A stretch of 64,000 bases of DNA, taken from assembly GCA_013398015.1 (NCBI GenBank), contig VZRR01012752.1, forward strand, positions 2,127,680 through 2,191,679, read 5' to 3'. Below the pieces are notes generated by a model. It was not told the DNA's origin. It was given only the letters and a program-made list of their open reading frames with translations, and did no database searches. The position numbers and the translations under genes were made by a program. This DNA is from Oreocharis arfaki (lineage: Eukaryota > Chordata > Aves > Passeriformes > Paramythiidae). Below are positions 47,398 through 60,200 of this stretch, in pieces. The first letter of the stretch is position 1, and every line of letters begins with the position of its first letter.

Positions 47398-48310
47398 AGA
47401 ATCACAGAATGTCTGAGTTTGGAAGTGACCTCTGGAAATAATATGGTCCAACCCCTCTGCTCAAGCCAGGCCACTTAGAACTGGTTTCGCAGGATCATCT
47501 CCAAATGGGGAGACTCCACAACCTTGTTGGACAGCCTGTGCCAGTGGTCCATGACTCTCACAGTGAAAAAGTGTTTCCTCATATTCAGAGGAAATTTCTT
47601 GTGTTTGTTTTTGCCCATTGCCTCTGATCCTGTCACTGGGCAGCACCAAATAGGGTTTGGTTCCATTTTTTTTACTTTAACCCTTTACGCACTTTTACAG
47701 ATTAATAAAATTTCCCCTGACCCTTTTATTTTCCTGGATGAACAGTCCTAGCTATCTCAGCTTTTTTTTTTCATTCCAGTTGATTCAGTCACTTAGTTAT
47801 CCTTTTGGTCTTTTGCTGGAGCTTCTCCAGTATGTTCTTTTTTCTGTCGTACTGAGGAGCCAACAACCAGACACAGCACTCCAGATGTGACCTCACCAGT
47901 GCTGAGGAGCAGGAAAGCAACACTTCCCTCAACCTTATGGCAACATTACTTCTAATGCAGCCCAGGATACCATTCACATTTGCCACATGGGCACATTGCT
48001 AGTTCATGTCCAGCCTGGTGTCCACCTGGATCCCTGGGACCTTTAATACAATGCTACTTTTCAGGCAGGTGGCCACCAGCTTGTGCTGTTGCCTAGGATT
48101 GTGCCTCCTGGGATTCCTGCAGGGCTTTGCACTTCTCATTGATAAGCAACATGAGGTCCCTGTCAGCCCATTTCTCCTGCCTTTTGATGTGTCTCTGGGT
48201 GGCAGCACAAGCCTCTGGTGCATCAGCAACTTTTCCCAACTCCGTGTCGTGCAGTCTCACTGAGGGTACATTTTGCCACATCACCCAGGTAATTAATAGT
48301 CAAGGATGCT
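47398..48310 (-). pseudogene. CR1 LINE, 0.9 kb, reverse orientation
   Basis: The plus strand begins with the reverse CR1 tail (TTAGAATCACAGAATGTCTG) and runs through antisense ORF2 C-terminus. Minus frames encode fragments typical of CR1 RT, for example NGILGCIRSNVAIRLREVLL (47789-47986) and, nearer the 3' end of the element (47475-47666), KHFFTVRVMDHWHRLSNKVV. Several stops and frameshifts separate them. It is 5'-truncated near 48310. Confidence 0.95.
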
Positions 48311-51265
48311 TGGATGCTTCAGGATGAGTTGATCTGTTCACTGAAGATGCCTATTTCCGTTCATTAGCTATAGAGAACATCTGCTCTTACCAACTCTGAC
48401 TTAGGCATCTAAATTAGTTAGCTCAGTTACTAAAACTAGAACAGATTACTCTGACCTGAAGCAGACAATCTGGATTTTAGAGAAGTAAAGCATTCTGACC
48501 TCTCCATGGCTGCACACAACCCTGAATTGTCAGGTTAAGAGGACTATGTCTTTATATCATGACATTGTTTCCTATAGCACCCACCACACGCTTCTTAGTA
48601 CCATTTGAAATTACTCACAATGAAACCTGCACTACCCTTTTTAATGATCTATTCATCATGTATTTGCTCTCACTGTTTGATGTATTTGTTCTTGCTGTCC
48701 AGTCATGTTCATTTTATACAGCTTTCCTGTTTCACCAAGCCAGAACCTTGTGGAACAATTTCAGCTACTTCAGCTGTACCCTGTATTTACACTTTTCTGT
48801 ATTTTCTGAGTGTGGTTACATTTTCACTTCTTCATTACTTCCAGAAAAAAAATCACTTTTCAAAAAAATTATATCATCCTTTTTTTGGTATGTGATTTCT
48901 GTATTCAGTGGCAAGAATTATTGCTAATGCCAAGTTAAGGTTTCCTGGTCTTACACCCTTCCAGAGTGTAGTAAAATCAAAACTGAATGTAACCAGAGAA
49001 ATGCAGTTGAGAAACAAGCAAATGCAAATGTTGGTTTTTCTTCCAATGAATGCAAAAACAAACAAACAAACAAACAAAAACCAACAAAAAACAACCCAAA
49101 AAATCTACAGTGTTTGACTTTTCTAGTTTTTGCAGGTAGTGTAGGGAATTGAGAGAATAGTTAAAGGAGGACCTCTAATACTCCGATTTCACTTCTCCAT
49201 TGCATGCTTTGCTACCTGTTCTCACTAATACCTTTTAAGCCGGAAAACTGCTGTGTTCCCCCACCACTACAAGTTTAAGATTTCATCAAGGATTCTTTCC
49301 ACCTAGTGTTAGACTTAACTGAATTATCTAGGCTGGAAGCCAAGTGTTTGCACATCCCTTTATAATCCACACAGAGTGAAATGCCTATTGAAGTTCTGGG
49401 TCGCCCTTTGCAAATACCTCTCTTTGTTGAATGTAGAGGCGTTTTAGTGCCTGTACACCACCATGCACATAGAATTTCAGCTAAAAATCCAAATATAGGT
49501 GAGATGAATCAGGTCTTACTTCTGAAAAGAGATGGACTGGATCATAGAAGTGTAGGAAGGAAAACCATGTTAGCACTTTTGGCATTAGTTTCCCAGAAGG
49601 AAAAGAGAGAGGTTAATTTTTTAATTTTTTTTTTCTAAGAAATAAGATTATTTGAAGTTGTTTTACATGTTATATACATTTTTATACTATTGTGGATAGC
49701 TAAACACTCTGTAACGTACTTTTTAGGTGCCACCTATACAATCTTTCTATGGTTCCTTATAATGGAATGGAAATAAAAGTCAAAGTATAAATGATATGGA
49801 GGATGGACTTTCTGAGAGATTACAGAGGGAAATTACAGGTCCTAATTCTCAAAACATTAAGTTGAATGTTTTGCTGGTTAAACTAACTTTAAATGCATGA
49901 CAGATCATCTTCTAGTCATCATTCCTTTTACCATCTTCAGCATTTTGTCATACAGAAGGGTAGGGTGCACCTAATTCACATCAAGTTGCAACATGTTCAC
50001 CCACAACAGTTCGTCTGCATTTTTTCCACTGATTGGTCTTGGTTAGTCTGCTACTTGGTTTTAAGAAGAGATGCAGTGGGTCGGGTGGGATGCTTGGAAG
50101 GGAGATTACGCATTTCATGAAGACCAACTGAGCACCCTCAGGAAGAAAAGGCTGGAGACTGCTGAGTGTTGCAAGGAGAAGTAGGAAAGAAAGAGTTATG
50201 GGAAGGAGATGCAAGAAAGAGTGATGCTAAGAACAGAATAGTTGCACTTCTTGCCTTGCAACCCCAGTAACATGATATTAAAGGTGATGGCTTGAATCCA
50301 GGGATTCCTGGGATAATTAGTTTTCTGCAATCTTTCTTATTTGCCTTGCCATGCCTGTGAAGCGCCACCTTTTTAATAAACATGTTTCTTGTAAGACCCA
50401 AAGAGTTCATCTAGCAAGATAATCTTTTAAAGAACATTTTCCTTTTCACTTCTCTGAATAATAGTTGAGACATAGTTGAAGATAAACACAAGTATATAAA
50501 ATTTATTCACCTATCATTCGGGAATTACAGTTTATGGTAATACATAAAAAAAAAAAATTAAGCTTGCCCACTCTTTATTTGCACTATACTACTGCCAAAG
50601 AGGATGTAGGTGCCTAGAATGACAAATTAGTCAGGAATAGTCTTTGCTTACTTGTTCCTGATAATCAAGAAAAACTTGTTTCTGTGAAAGCAAAATGCTA
50701 AAACTGAAAACCAATTGTAAAAAAAACTTCTTTCATTTTCTTACCATACACTTTATTGGCACACATCACAAATTTCGTCGAATGTTCCAACTTGATGAAC
50801 TGAAGCATGACGTGTATGGGGTTGCCTTTGTTGGTGTGTTACCAGCAAGGAGTATCCTTGAAAAGCCCAGCATTCCCTGAGAACTTCAGAAAGACAGATC
50901 TTCTTCATCTACCATTATCCACTGAAGGGCCAGAAATGCTGAGAAAGGCTGGCAAACAATGTCCATTATGTCCATTACAGGGTAGGGGTCATCAGTACAT
51001 GGCAAAGTGGCCCTTGGGAGAGCTCAGAAGTGTTGTTTCTCTGGCAAGAGACAACTGTCTAAGGTGTCATCTCCATGGCAAGAGCTGTGAAACCTGAAGG
51101 AAGCTGATAGCAGGGCCTTCTTGTTTAGGAGTGTGGTAGCAGGGGTATCAGCACAACAAACAGGAGTAGTGAAAAACCCAATTCAAAAATTTAAAAAAGT
51201 AAATTAATCCTGCAATATTTATTATTCTGTGAGATTTCATCTGTTCTTAAAACAGCATTAATAAT
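48311..51265. other. Intergenic sequence, no gene
   Basis: This stretch holds T-rich unique-looking DNA, a (CAAA)n tract at 49054-49080 and short poly-A/T runs. The longest open frame (48559-48927) is T-rich and hydrophobic by composition and matches nothing I know. Confidence 0.6.
49054..49080 (+). repeat. (CAAA)n microsatellite
   Basis: This is a short tract of about five AAAC units inside A-rich DNA. Confidence 0.9.
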
Positions 51266-51267
51266 TC

Positions 51268-51752
51268 AGGGATGTTTTAGTTACTCCTGAGCAGGGTTTA
51301 CACAGCATCAAGGCACTTCCTACTTCTCACCCCACTCTGCCAAGGAGTGGGTTGAGAATGCAAGAGGAGGTGGGAGGGGACACAGCTGACTCCAGCTGAC
51401 CAAAGGGATAACCCGGACCATGTGGTATCATCTTTAACACAAAAACTGGGAGAAGAAGCAGGAAGGGGGACATCTAAACTTATGATTTTTATCTACCCAA
51501 GTCACTGTTAAGTGTGATAGGGCCCTGCTCTCCTGGAGATGGCTGAACACCTGCCTGACCATGGGACGTGGTGGCTGAATTCCCTGTTTGACTTAGTTTT
51601 CTTGTTAAGCTTTTGCTTTTCCTGTTAAACTGTTTTATATCTCCACCTACGAGATTTCTCACTTTAACCCTTCCAGTTCTCTCCCCCACCCCGCTCTGAG
51701 GAAAGTATTGAGTAGCTGTGGGGTCCTTAACTGCTGGCTGGGGCTAAACCAT
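51268..51752 (+). mobile_element. Endogenous retrovirus LTR, 5'-truncated
   Basis: This has the same family as the LTRs at 4919 and 63258. Shared blocks include CTGAGCAGGGTTTACACAG, GACACAGCTGACTCCAGCTG, CTCCTGGAGATGGCTGAACA, CACCTGCCTGACCATGGGA, GTTCTCTCCCCCACCCCGC and the 3' end CTGGCTGGGGCTAAACCATGA. The first ~100 bases of the family are missing. No viral coding sequence is attached. Confidence 0.88.
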
Positions 51753-52915
51753 GAAAAATGCTCAAGAAAGTAAGAGGTTTCCAATTACAGCAGAACTGCC
51801 AAACCATACCAACTTTCTTCATTTAACATATCATGTTGCAAAATGTATACACACAGAGGACAGTACAAAGCAATGCTTGGATCTGGATGCAATAAGAGTT
51901 CAAGGTATTTAGAACTGGATTTCAGTTTAACCTGTTTAGGTGCAACTCAATTCATGTACTTGATCTCCATGTACTGTTATTCTATAGTTGATATAAAATA
52001 TGTTAAATTTTATTGATTAGTTCAATAAATTATAAAAAAGAGGAAAAATAGTGCTACTGTTTTATTTTGTGTTTAATCGGTATTGAATTAGAAAGACCCA
52101 GTACTGTTTTCACTTGGTACACTAAATGTGTTTGTATTTTAAATGTTACCAGTGACACCAATTAGAGATGCATCCTGTCATAACAGGCACTGTGCAAATA
52201 TTACTTCCTAGAATAAATGGTTTTTATTTGCAAGAGAAAATTCTAGTATTCTTTATAGTTGCAGTCTTGAACATAAAAAGTAGATCTTAGGCACTTTGGG
52301 AGTTTTGTGTGACATGAGAACTGAATTTGGCTTTCGAGACCTGGAAATGTAAAACAAACCCGGAACTATCTGTGCTTTATTTGAAGCAAAAAAAACAAAA
52401 CAAAAAAAAAAACAACACAAAACAAAACAAAAAAAAAACCAAACCAAAAAACCTTTGTGAAATGCAAAACACCTTTCTAACTATGAAACACTGATCTATT
52501 TCTTTTTGTAGATGAACAGGTACAGAGGTCTTACCCACTCCGTTCAGATTTTCTTACATGTAATGCTGGTGTTTAACTGGTTTACTGGCTATCAAGACAA
52601 TACAGGCAAGTAATTTTCAATTTATACCATGTTATCTTTAATTCCTAACATCCTGCAAATGTTGATAGCACCATCCATACCACCAACATTTATATGACTG
52701 TTCATTTCCCTGGTGAAATTTTAGAGTAATTTTTAGAAGGTAATATCCCTGCCTTAATTTGATCTTTGCAGTTTTCTATGTACAAAATAATTTTTGTTTA
52801 TATCCCTCATGAATTCTCATGCATTATATGTAGAAACAGCCTGTGAAATTTCTTCTTAGAGTTTATTCACAGTCTCAGAGTCTGAAGCAGAGATTGACCT
52901 GTGTAGGAGACTATA
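51753..52915. other. Intergenic sequence, no gene
   Basis: This is AT-rich DNA with an A-rich tract of mixed AAAAC units at 52387-52450. Nothing else is recognised. Confidence 0.6.
52387..52450 (+). repeat. A-rich / (AAAAC)n low-complexity tract
   Basis: About 64 bases of A with interspersed C form irregular AAAAC units. It may be the tail of an old retroposed sequence, but none is recognisable beside it. Confidence 0.85.
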
Positions 52916-52920
52916 GAGAA

Positions 52921-52995
52921 TAGAATAGAATAGAATAGAATAGAATAGAATAGAATAGAATAGAATAGAATAGAATAGAATAGAATAGAATAGAA
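52921..52995 (+). repeat. (TAGAA)15 microsatellite at CR1 3' terminus
   Basis: Fifteen perfect TAGAA units abut the 3' end of the reverse-oriented CR1. CR1 elements end in short ATTCTATG-type repeats, whose reverse contains ATAGAAT, so the array most likely grew by slippage from the LINE tail. Confidence 0.97.
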
Positions 52996-54240
52996 TATTC
53001 CAGTTGGAAGGGACGTGCAATGATCATCCAGTCCAACTGCCTGATTACTCCAGGACTGACCACAAGTTAAAGCATGTTGTTAAGGGCATTGTCTAAACGC
53101 CTCTTAATCGCTGACAGGCTTGGGGCAGCAACCACCTCTCTGGAATGTCTGTTCCAGTGACTACCCTCCCAGTAAACTAATGGTTTCTAATTTCAAATCT
53201 AACCGGCTGAAACAGCCTTGAACCATTCCCATGTGTCCTGGCACTAAATATCAGGAAGAAGAGCTCATAAATGCCATCTCTGCTTCCCCTCCTCAGGAAG
53301 CCATAGAGACCAACAAGGTTGCCCCTCAGGCTCCTTTTTCCTAACTAGACAAGCCAAGAGTATTTTGCTGCTCCCCATAAGACATTTCTTCTGGCCCTTT
53401 CACCAGCTTTGGTGCCCTCCTCTGGACACATTCAAGGACCTTCACATCCTTTTTGATTTGTGGGCTCATATCTGCACTCAGTACTGCACCAATGCTGAAC
53501 ACATCATGACGATCACCTCTTTTTCTTGGCTGGTGGTGCTATGTTTGACACACCCCAGGATGCGATTTGCCCTCCTGGCTGCCAGGGACTCAGCTGACTT
53601 GTAATGAACCAGCACCCCAGATCCCTGTCTGCAGGGCTGCTCTGCAGCCACTCCTCTCTCAATTTAATCTTGTGACTAGTGTTACTTCGTCCCAGTGACA
53701 GAATCTGGCATTTAGACATGTTAAATTTCATGCCACTGATGGTTACTAAGCCCTCCACTCTCTAAATCCCTCTGCAAGGCCTCTTGTTGCTTGAGAGACT
53801 CAGAAGTGCCTCCAACTTTGTTATCACCAGCTAACTTGTTAATGGTGCATTCGACTCCACCATCCAGTAAAGCACTGAACATAAACTCACCCTGAGGAAT
53901 GCTGCTGGTGACCAGGTAGAGGTAGCCTTACTAAAATCCAGAAAAAATACGTTCAGAATTCAGTTCCTTCACTATGTGGGTGACCTTATCTGAAACAGAA
54001 TTTTTGCTTTGTAAGCCCATGTTCACCATGCTTGATGATAGTGTTTTTTCTGTAAATATCTTTCAGTAGCAGCCAGTATGATCTCCTGCCTAATTTTTCC
54101 AATTTAGTTTAACGGGTCTGCAGTTCCCTGGGTCTTCCCTCATGCTCTTCTTGGAACTTGGAATAATATTGGCCACTTTCCAGAGGCTTGGAATTTCAGT
54201 GAACATTAAAAATTTCTTTACATTTATCCTTTAGACGCCT
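52996..54240 (-). pseudogene. CR1 LINE, 1.2 kb, reverse orientation
   Basis: Antisense CR1 follows in unbroken order: TATTCCAGTTGGAAGGGACG, AGCATGTTGTTAAGGGCATT, TGAACCATTCCCATGTGTCC, ACATTCAAGGACCTTCACAT, ACCCCAGGATGCGATTTGCC, TCTGCAAGGCCTCTTGTTGC, TAATGGTGCATTCGACTCCA and CTGCAGTTCCCTGGGTCTTC. It covers the 3'UTR, the ORF2 C-terminus and part of the RT core. There is a deletion near 53930, where the text jumps. The ORF is broken by several stops. It is truncated near 54240. Confidence 0.95.
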
Positions 54241-57200
54241 CACATATGAACTTGGAAAAAAATCTTTACAGGCAAGTAAGTTTCTCTAGAATACCCATTA
54301 CAGTATTCATTCCTTCCTGATGGGAATGTCAGTGAAGATAGCAAATGCTGTGGGCTACATCAGAAGCTGGCTACAATCCACTAAGAAATTAACTGAAACT
54401 ACAAAACTACAGAACCTTTTTCAAGTATGCAGCAGCCACTGTTTCCAAACTTTGAATAACTACCCATTTGCCCTTTTAGAAGACAACGAGTAATGAGGTG
54501 AAAAGCATTAGTTACCAGAAAAGAAAAATTATAAATGTTTAATGCCAGAAAAGTGTCTGTGGTGTTCTCTCATCTCTTTACGAACATTGTCAGTGAATTA
54601 GACAATTCACTTTAGATTATTTTAGGTTAAATTCTATGCGTAACTTCTCTAGAAATCACTATATAACTCTTGCGCTCCTTGAATAGCTAGTCAGAGCAGA
54701 AGAAAATCTGACCTAAGTCAGTAGTTTCTGCACAAAGCAATGTGCTGGTGAATATTGGCATTGTACATTCCAGCATCATCTTACCTCTGTTTTATAAACA
54801 GGTGTATTTAGAGAAGCTTCATTATTTGCTAATTATACTCACTTCCCCCACTTTTTTCCTCATTAAACACCAAGTAGTCAGCATCTCAACAATATCATCA
54901 TCACTAATTTTCTTCCTCTTCATTTTTTTAATTAGACTCTTTTGCTCTGGTTGTTCTTTTTTTTCTCTGCATACAGAAGTAATTCTTCTTATTTTTATTT
55001 CTTTTGCCTAATGATATTTTTTGTTAATAATTATTTGTTCAGCATTAATTTCATGGTCAGGAATGATAAGGCTTATTTTTTTTTTTGCTTTTGTGCATGC
55101 AGAAATCAAGAGTCAAGTTAAAAGACAAAAGCAGAACAATTTAAGTCCAAACTTGCAGCAAAGCAAGCCTGCTTTAGTCTTGAATACTCTTAGTAACTTG
55201 CCCTTCATGAACCTCTTTGTGTTTTAAGAGGAATTCAGAAAAAAAAAAGAATCTAGAAATACTGAAGATGAAAGACCCCCCTATTCAGGTGATTCTGACA
55301 GGTTTACTAAACCTTGTGTCATGGCTGTGAGGGAGGCAAAGCACTTCTTTGCCTCTGTTACAGCAACCAGAAAGATAACTGTCAGCAGATTTACTCTGGC
55401 TTGCATACAGCCCTGGTGGCAGGGTGCCCAAAGCACCCTAGGTGTGTTTTCCAGATACAAATGAATTAAGTCTGCATTTGTCTGTCTGAAATGATTTTAC
55501 ATGCACAGATACAAAGAATGTCCCAAAGCTACATTATATCCATGCTAGTTATTGCACATAAGTAATAAAATTAGTGTCATATAATTTTGGTATAGTACAG
55601 TATGCACAGTACTGTAACCTTCAGAAGCCTCAGTCAAGATGAGAAACTCAGAATAGCAGATAGTCTATGAAATACAAATCGTCATACAATTCCTATTCCT
55701 TAAAAATTATATGTATTCAGGTAAGCACAAAGCCCCAAACATTCGTCATATAAGACTTCTACAAAATGCTTTAGATGAAAATGTACTCCTTGTGTCCCTT
55801 GATAATTTTATTCATTTTAATTTGAGCAATTTTTGCAATTTTTGGCAATTTTTTCCTGCCCTTCGTCCTGGCTTCCCTTGCGTTTTGCTAAACAGCTTTC
55901 CTGCTGATCTCAAGGTTATTCCTGCTCCAGTTCTCTTTCTGCTCACATGCTTTTGGCGTATTTCTTTGTTCTTCTTCAGTGTCTCCTGCTGCTGTCTAGC
56001 AATTTCCACAGACTAAGGTGCATGGAAAGTGATTAATTCCATTTTCCTACAAATGATGCTTTGCATATCTCTCTATATCTCTGAAACGGTCTCCATACTC
56101 CTCCCTCTGATGACAGCGTGCAGTTACGCAGGCCTCCTCCAAACCATTCTTGCCCTTTAAAGTGGAGTGTTTCTCTGTAGTATTGTGCTGCTCCCTTCAA
56201 AGATCCTTTCTTCTGTGCTGGCCTTCCCAGCAGATCATGTATTTATTCTCATTCATTGTCATTACACTGAACCCTCTTAGTGATCTAATGTTCCCTCATT
56301 GGTTTGTGCTTTCCCTATGTCTCCCAAGTGCCTTCTAAAGAGGAAATGGGTATGTGCTTCGAAGGTCATGCAAAGTTCAATTTTGGTATTATCAATAGAA
56401 AGGCTGCCTTCCTGTCCAAAATATCCAATGAGCAGTCTTTTTCACTTTCACTCTTGTTCTTTTGGACACTGGCTCTTTACTACTTCTCTTTATCATTGTC
56501 TTCAGGACTGAAGCTAAATGTGTTTCACTTGGGCTCCTCCTTCTGATGACATATAGCTCCTTTTGTTTAACCCATACTCATTTCTTGCATCAACAGCTAA
56601 TCTTAAAAGCCTTCTAGGGAAAAGGAAAAAGACTGCAACAGGCAACAGCATTTTTCAAGCTTAGATTTATTTTCTAATCTTCCGAATCACATGCGTTTCA
56701 CGTCTCTAGCAGCCCTACTGGAATGTTAGACATTCATCAGGGCTGCTGACATTACTCAATAGTCCTTCCTTTCCTTTAGCATCCTCTTTTCATCCAGTCA
56801 TGTGTTTTTTCCTGCTTTCTCTTTCACTGATCTTACAGTGAGCAGCCATGGGGAAGTGACACTCAGATGAACAGCAGTGATAGAGAAGGGCAGAGAACAC
56901 GAGTGCCTCCAGTACCAGGGCTTTGCCTTCCAATCCTACTATACAGGCAACTCAGCTCTTAAAAACAAATGCACTACCCAATATCGTATACTCACACGTA
57001 CTCATGTGAACACCCTACAGCAGCTGCAGGTGTCCTATTGCAATTCTTGCCTCTCTGGTATTGCTCGAGCCTGCCTGATGCACTGAGGCCTTCCATAAAC
57101 CAGACACTGTTCTTCTGTCCTGTGCTACTATCTACTGCAACTAAATATCTCTCACCCTTCCTTCCCCAATTATCCTCTCAGTCTCCTGCATGATCCAGGC

Positions 57201-60200
57201 TCCTCCTTCTATATTCCTCCCCTTTTCTTGAAATAAAAGTTTAAACTGTGAAGGCCATAGTAGCATTTCTTTTTCTTGAATGTGTGGATTTAGTGTGCTT
57301 AAATCTTCAGTCTTATCATTTGCCAGGATAAGAGAGCAGGTAATTAATAATCTTCATTTTTGAGGAAGAACAGAGATGAAACTGCAAAACTCAGCAGTTC
57401 TACACAACCTCCATCTTTACTCATATTTTCTAATTCTCTTTCCTTCCCCAGTGCCATCTATATTTCACTCCACAGAGTCTGGTAATGCCTCCTGTGAAAA
57501 GACATACTACAAAGACAGTAGTGTCCTCTGCCTCTATTACTTATGTGGAAGATGAGTCACTGTACAAACATTATAAGATTAGCATCCTGTCCTCTCACAG
57601 CCTACGCTGTGAAAGTCAATATGGTGGCCATTATCCAGACTGTGTGAGTGGTGCCAGGAAAAAAACAATCGTTCTCCCGCCAGAGCTCTGTGTTGCAGCT
57701 TTATTGCACTGATCCTTTCTCCTGAATGTCATAAAATGACATGTTGCTTAAATAATTTTTCTAAAGAAAATTCAGGACGAATAATACTGCTGCACCTGTA
57801 TTCTAAAGGCTGGGGATTTTTTATTTGAACAAATATAAAGCAATAATGAATCATCAGGAAATACTAATTCATAATTCAAATTCAACTGGACAACACTGAG
57901 AAACTGAGCACTGCATGTTTGTACACGCTTTCCTGGTTTTTACCAAAGCGAATCTTCATTGATATTACTTCTCATGTCAGCAAATCTGAAAAAAACAGCC
58001 TTTGCCTAAGAATAAGCACCTCTTAGATGGTTTTTGGTTTGTATTTTTTTAGATTTAGAATCCCACTTTATGATAATAATGTACTTCCTGATAAATTGGT
58101 GATATATGTTGCTGCTAAAATCAGTCTGAACTTCAGTAGGCTTTGATTGATGAAATACTGGAAAACCTTTCTCTGCTAACTTTTATTTTTTTTGGTAGCA
58201 ATTTTAAAACCTCCTCATATAGAGGGAGGAAAGAAGATGATATTTTAAGGAATGGTATAGACTTTTATATGATCATCCTTTTCTGAACATTAAGTCATTT
58301 TTTCAGTATTTTTTTCTTCATGAGGGTATAGATGTTTGATGCTCCCTCATGTCCAAGTACCTTCATAAAGCTACACTTTTTTATTTCTTTTTTATTTATG
58401 AGAAAGAATAATTCAAAATCCAAGAAACCTTGATTCTTGTTTCTTATGTTTCTGGGACTACATTTATTTTCATACAGATAATTCTTATTGGGTAGGAGTG
58501 AAATTATTTGCAAGAGTTAATGCCTTTAGAAGCTAAAGTGTGTCAGCAACTTATGGAACTGGATTTTTAAGACTTTGTCCAGACAGAAAACTTTCACATC
58601 TAATATTTTTTCTCAGAGAAAAATCAGTTTATATGTACAAAATAATTTACACTTCCTTTTTATAAGCTGAATACCTTCAGTCTGCAAGTAAAGAAGATTT
58701 TCCTAGCTCGGAATATCTTGAGTCATATTTCTCATTTCTACTGTAATTTTTTGACAGCTTTTCTTGGTGTAAATACAAGAACTACATGCAATATTCTTAT
58801 TTTGTAATGTTGTATAATGAGGGAAAAATATAATCTCTCAACTCTTTTCAAATACTCCTCTGCATTTACATTGACGAGTGATGCTGGAATATCATTCTGG
58901 TCTGCTTGTCCGCTGTGACCCTCCCCTTTGTGAGCTGTTGCTTTTTGGTATACAGTCCTCATTCTACAGCATTGTCAAACATGTTTTTCCTTAGAAGGGT
59001 GCTCTTTATTAAGTAATATGAGACTGGTTTCCACCACTATTTACCAAGCTTAATTGTAAATAATAAATTGAAAATTATATCTGTGATATTACATGATTTA
59101 TTCACATTCATTTCTGAAAGCACAGGATTGCATCTTACATTTAGTAAAGTCTGCACAGGCTGAAGCCAATTCTGAGTTGTGGGACCTAAGTTTGATGGTT
59201 TGAGGAGTTAATCAACAATGTTGGCTTAAGACATTTTTACATCCTGCATGCCTGTATTTCCCAGCCCTGTGCAGGAACATGCTGCTCTTTTCGTTAAGTC
59301 CATTGTATCAGTGAATTAATACGGGTTTAAGATTACTCAACCCATTTTTTTAGACTCAGGACCTTGACTAAAGCAGGCAGCAAGAACTTCTTAAGCTGAC
59401 CTTCTCGTCAAAGCTTTTTTTATTGTGGAATCTCTAATTCCTTTAGCATATGAATTATTGATATTTCATACTGAAATAAACCCCAGAAACCTAACATGTT
59501 ATGCATATTTAAATTATTTTCCAGCACATGTGATACCACACATAAACTGCATCCATGGATAGCTGATGTCAACCCTTTCAGTTTCAAAGAAGTACCAGAG
59601 AAATCCTTTTTGCCTAAAAGACTTACTCTATGTTGTGAGACATATTAAAAATTATCTTGTTTAAATTGGACTGCCAATGAATTTTCAACCATGTGAATAT
59701 GAAAAGGATTTTTGTCTTAAGGATGATACCTTTCATGGGTTCTATAAAATATTTTCTCTCTTTACTAAGCTCAGGAAAATACAACTTTAAAGGGTTAATA
59801 AGTGAAAAGGAAGGCTAAATAACAAAATTATGCATTAGTATAGTATTACATGTTCCCTATAATGTGTTAATGGTTTCCTAGTAACAAACATAAAGAAAAA
59901 GATAAAGGTATTTGAAATGGGATAGAATGCTGTCTACTGTAATTAGCAACTATTCAGCTTCTTAGAAGATTGAGACAATGAATGCCTACTTCATTTGTCT
60001 GCACTTGATTTCTGAAGTATTACACACAATTTAGAGTTGTCTTTTATTATATTTGCATCTTAAATATGATATATTCAAATGATCTGTGAAATTAAACTGC
60101 TACAGATAGCCTAAATAAATGGTATGGAAGGAGCATCTCTTCCTAAAACTATAATAAATTTTTTGGTAGAAGTTATTTTTTAATATTATATATATATAAA

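Noticed and set aside
48559..48927. 122-codon open frame with hydrophobic stretches
   Set aside because: T-rich DNA gives Phe/Leu/Ser-rich frames that mimic membrane segments. There is no recognised family, and an equally long alternative frame overlaps it.
52921..52995. Regular repeat array that might suggest CRISPR or a satellite
   Set aside because: It is a simple 5-base microsatellite without spacers, in a vertebrate genome, grown from a CR1 tail.
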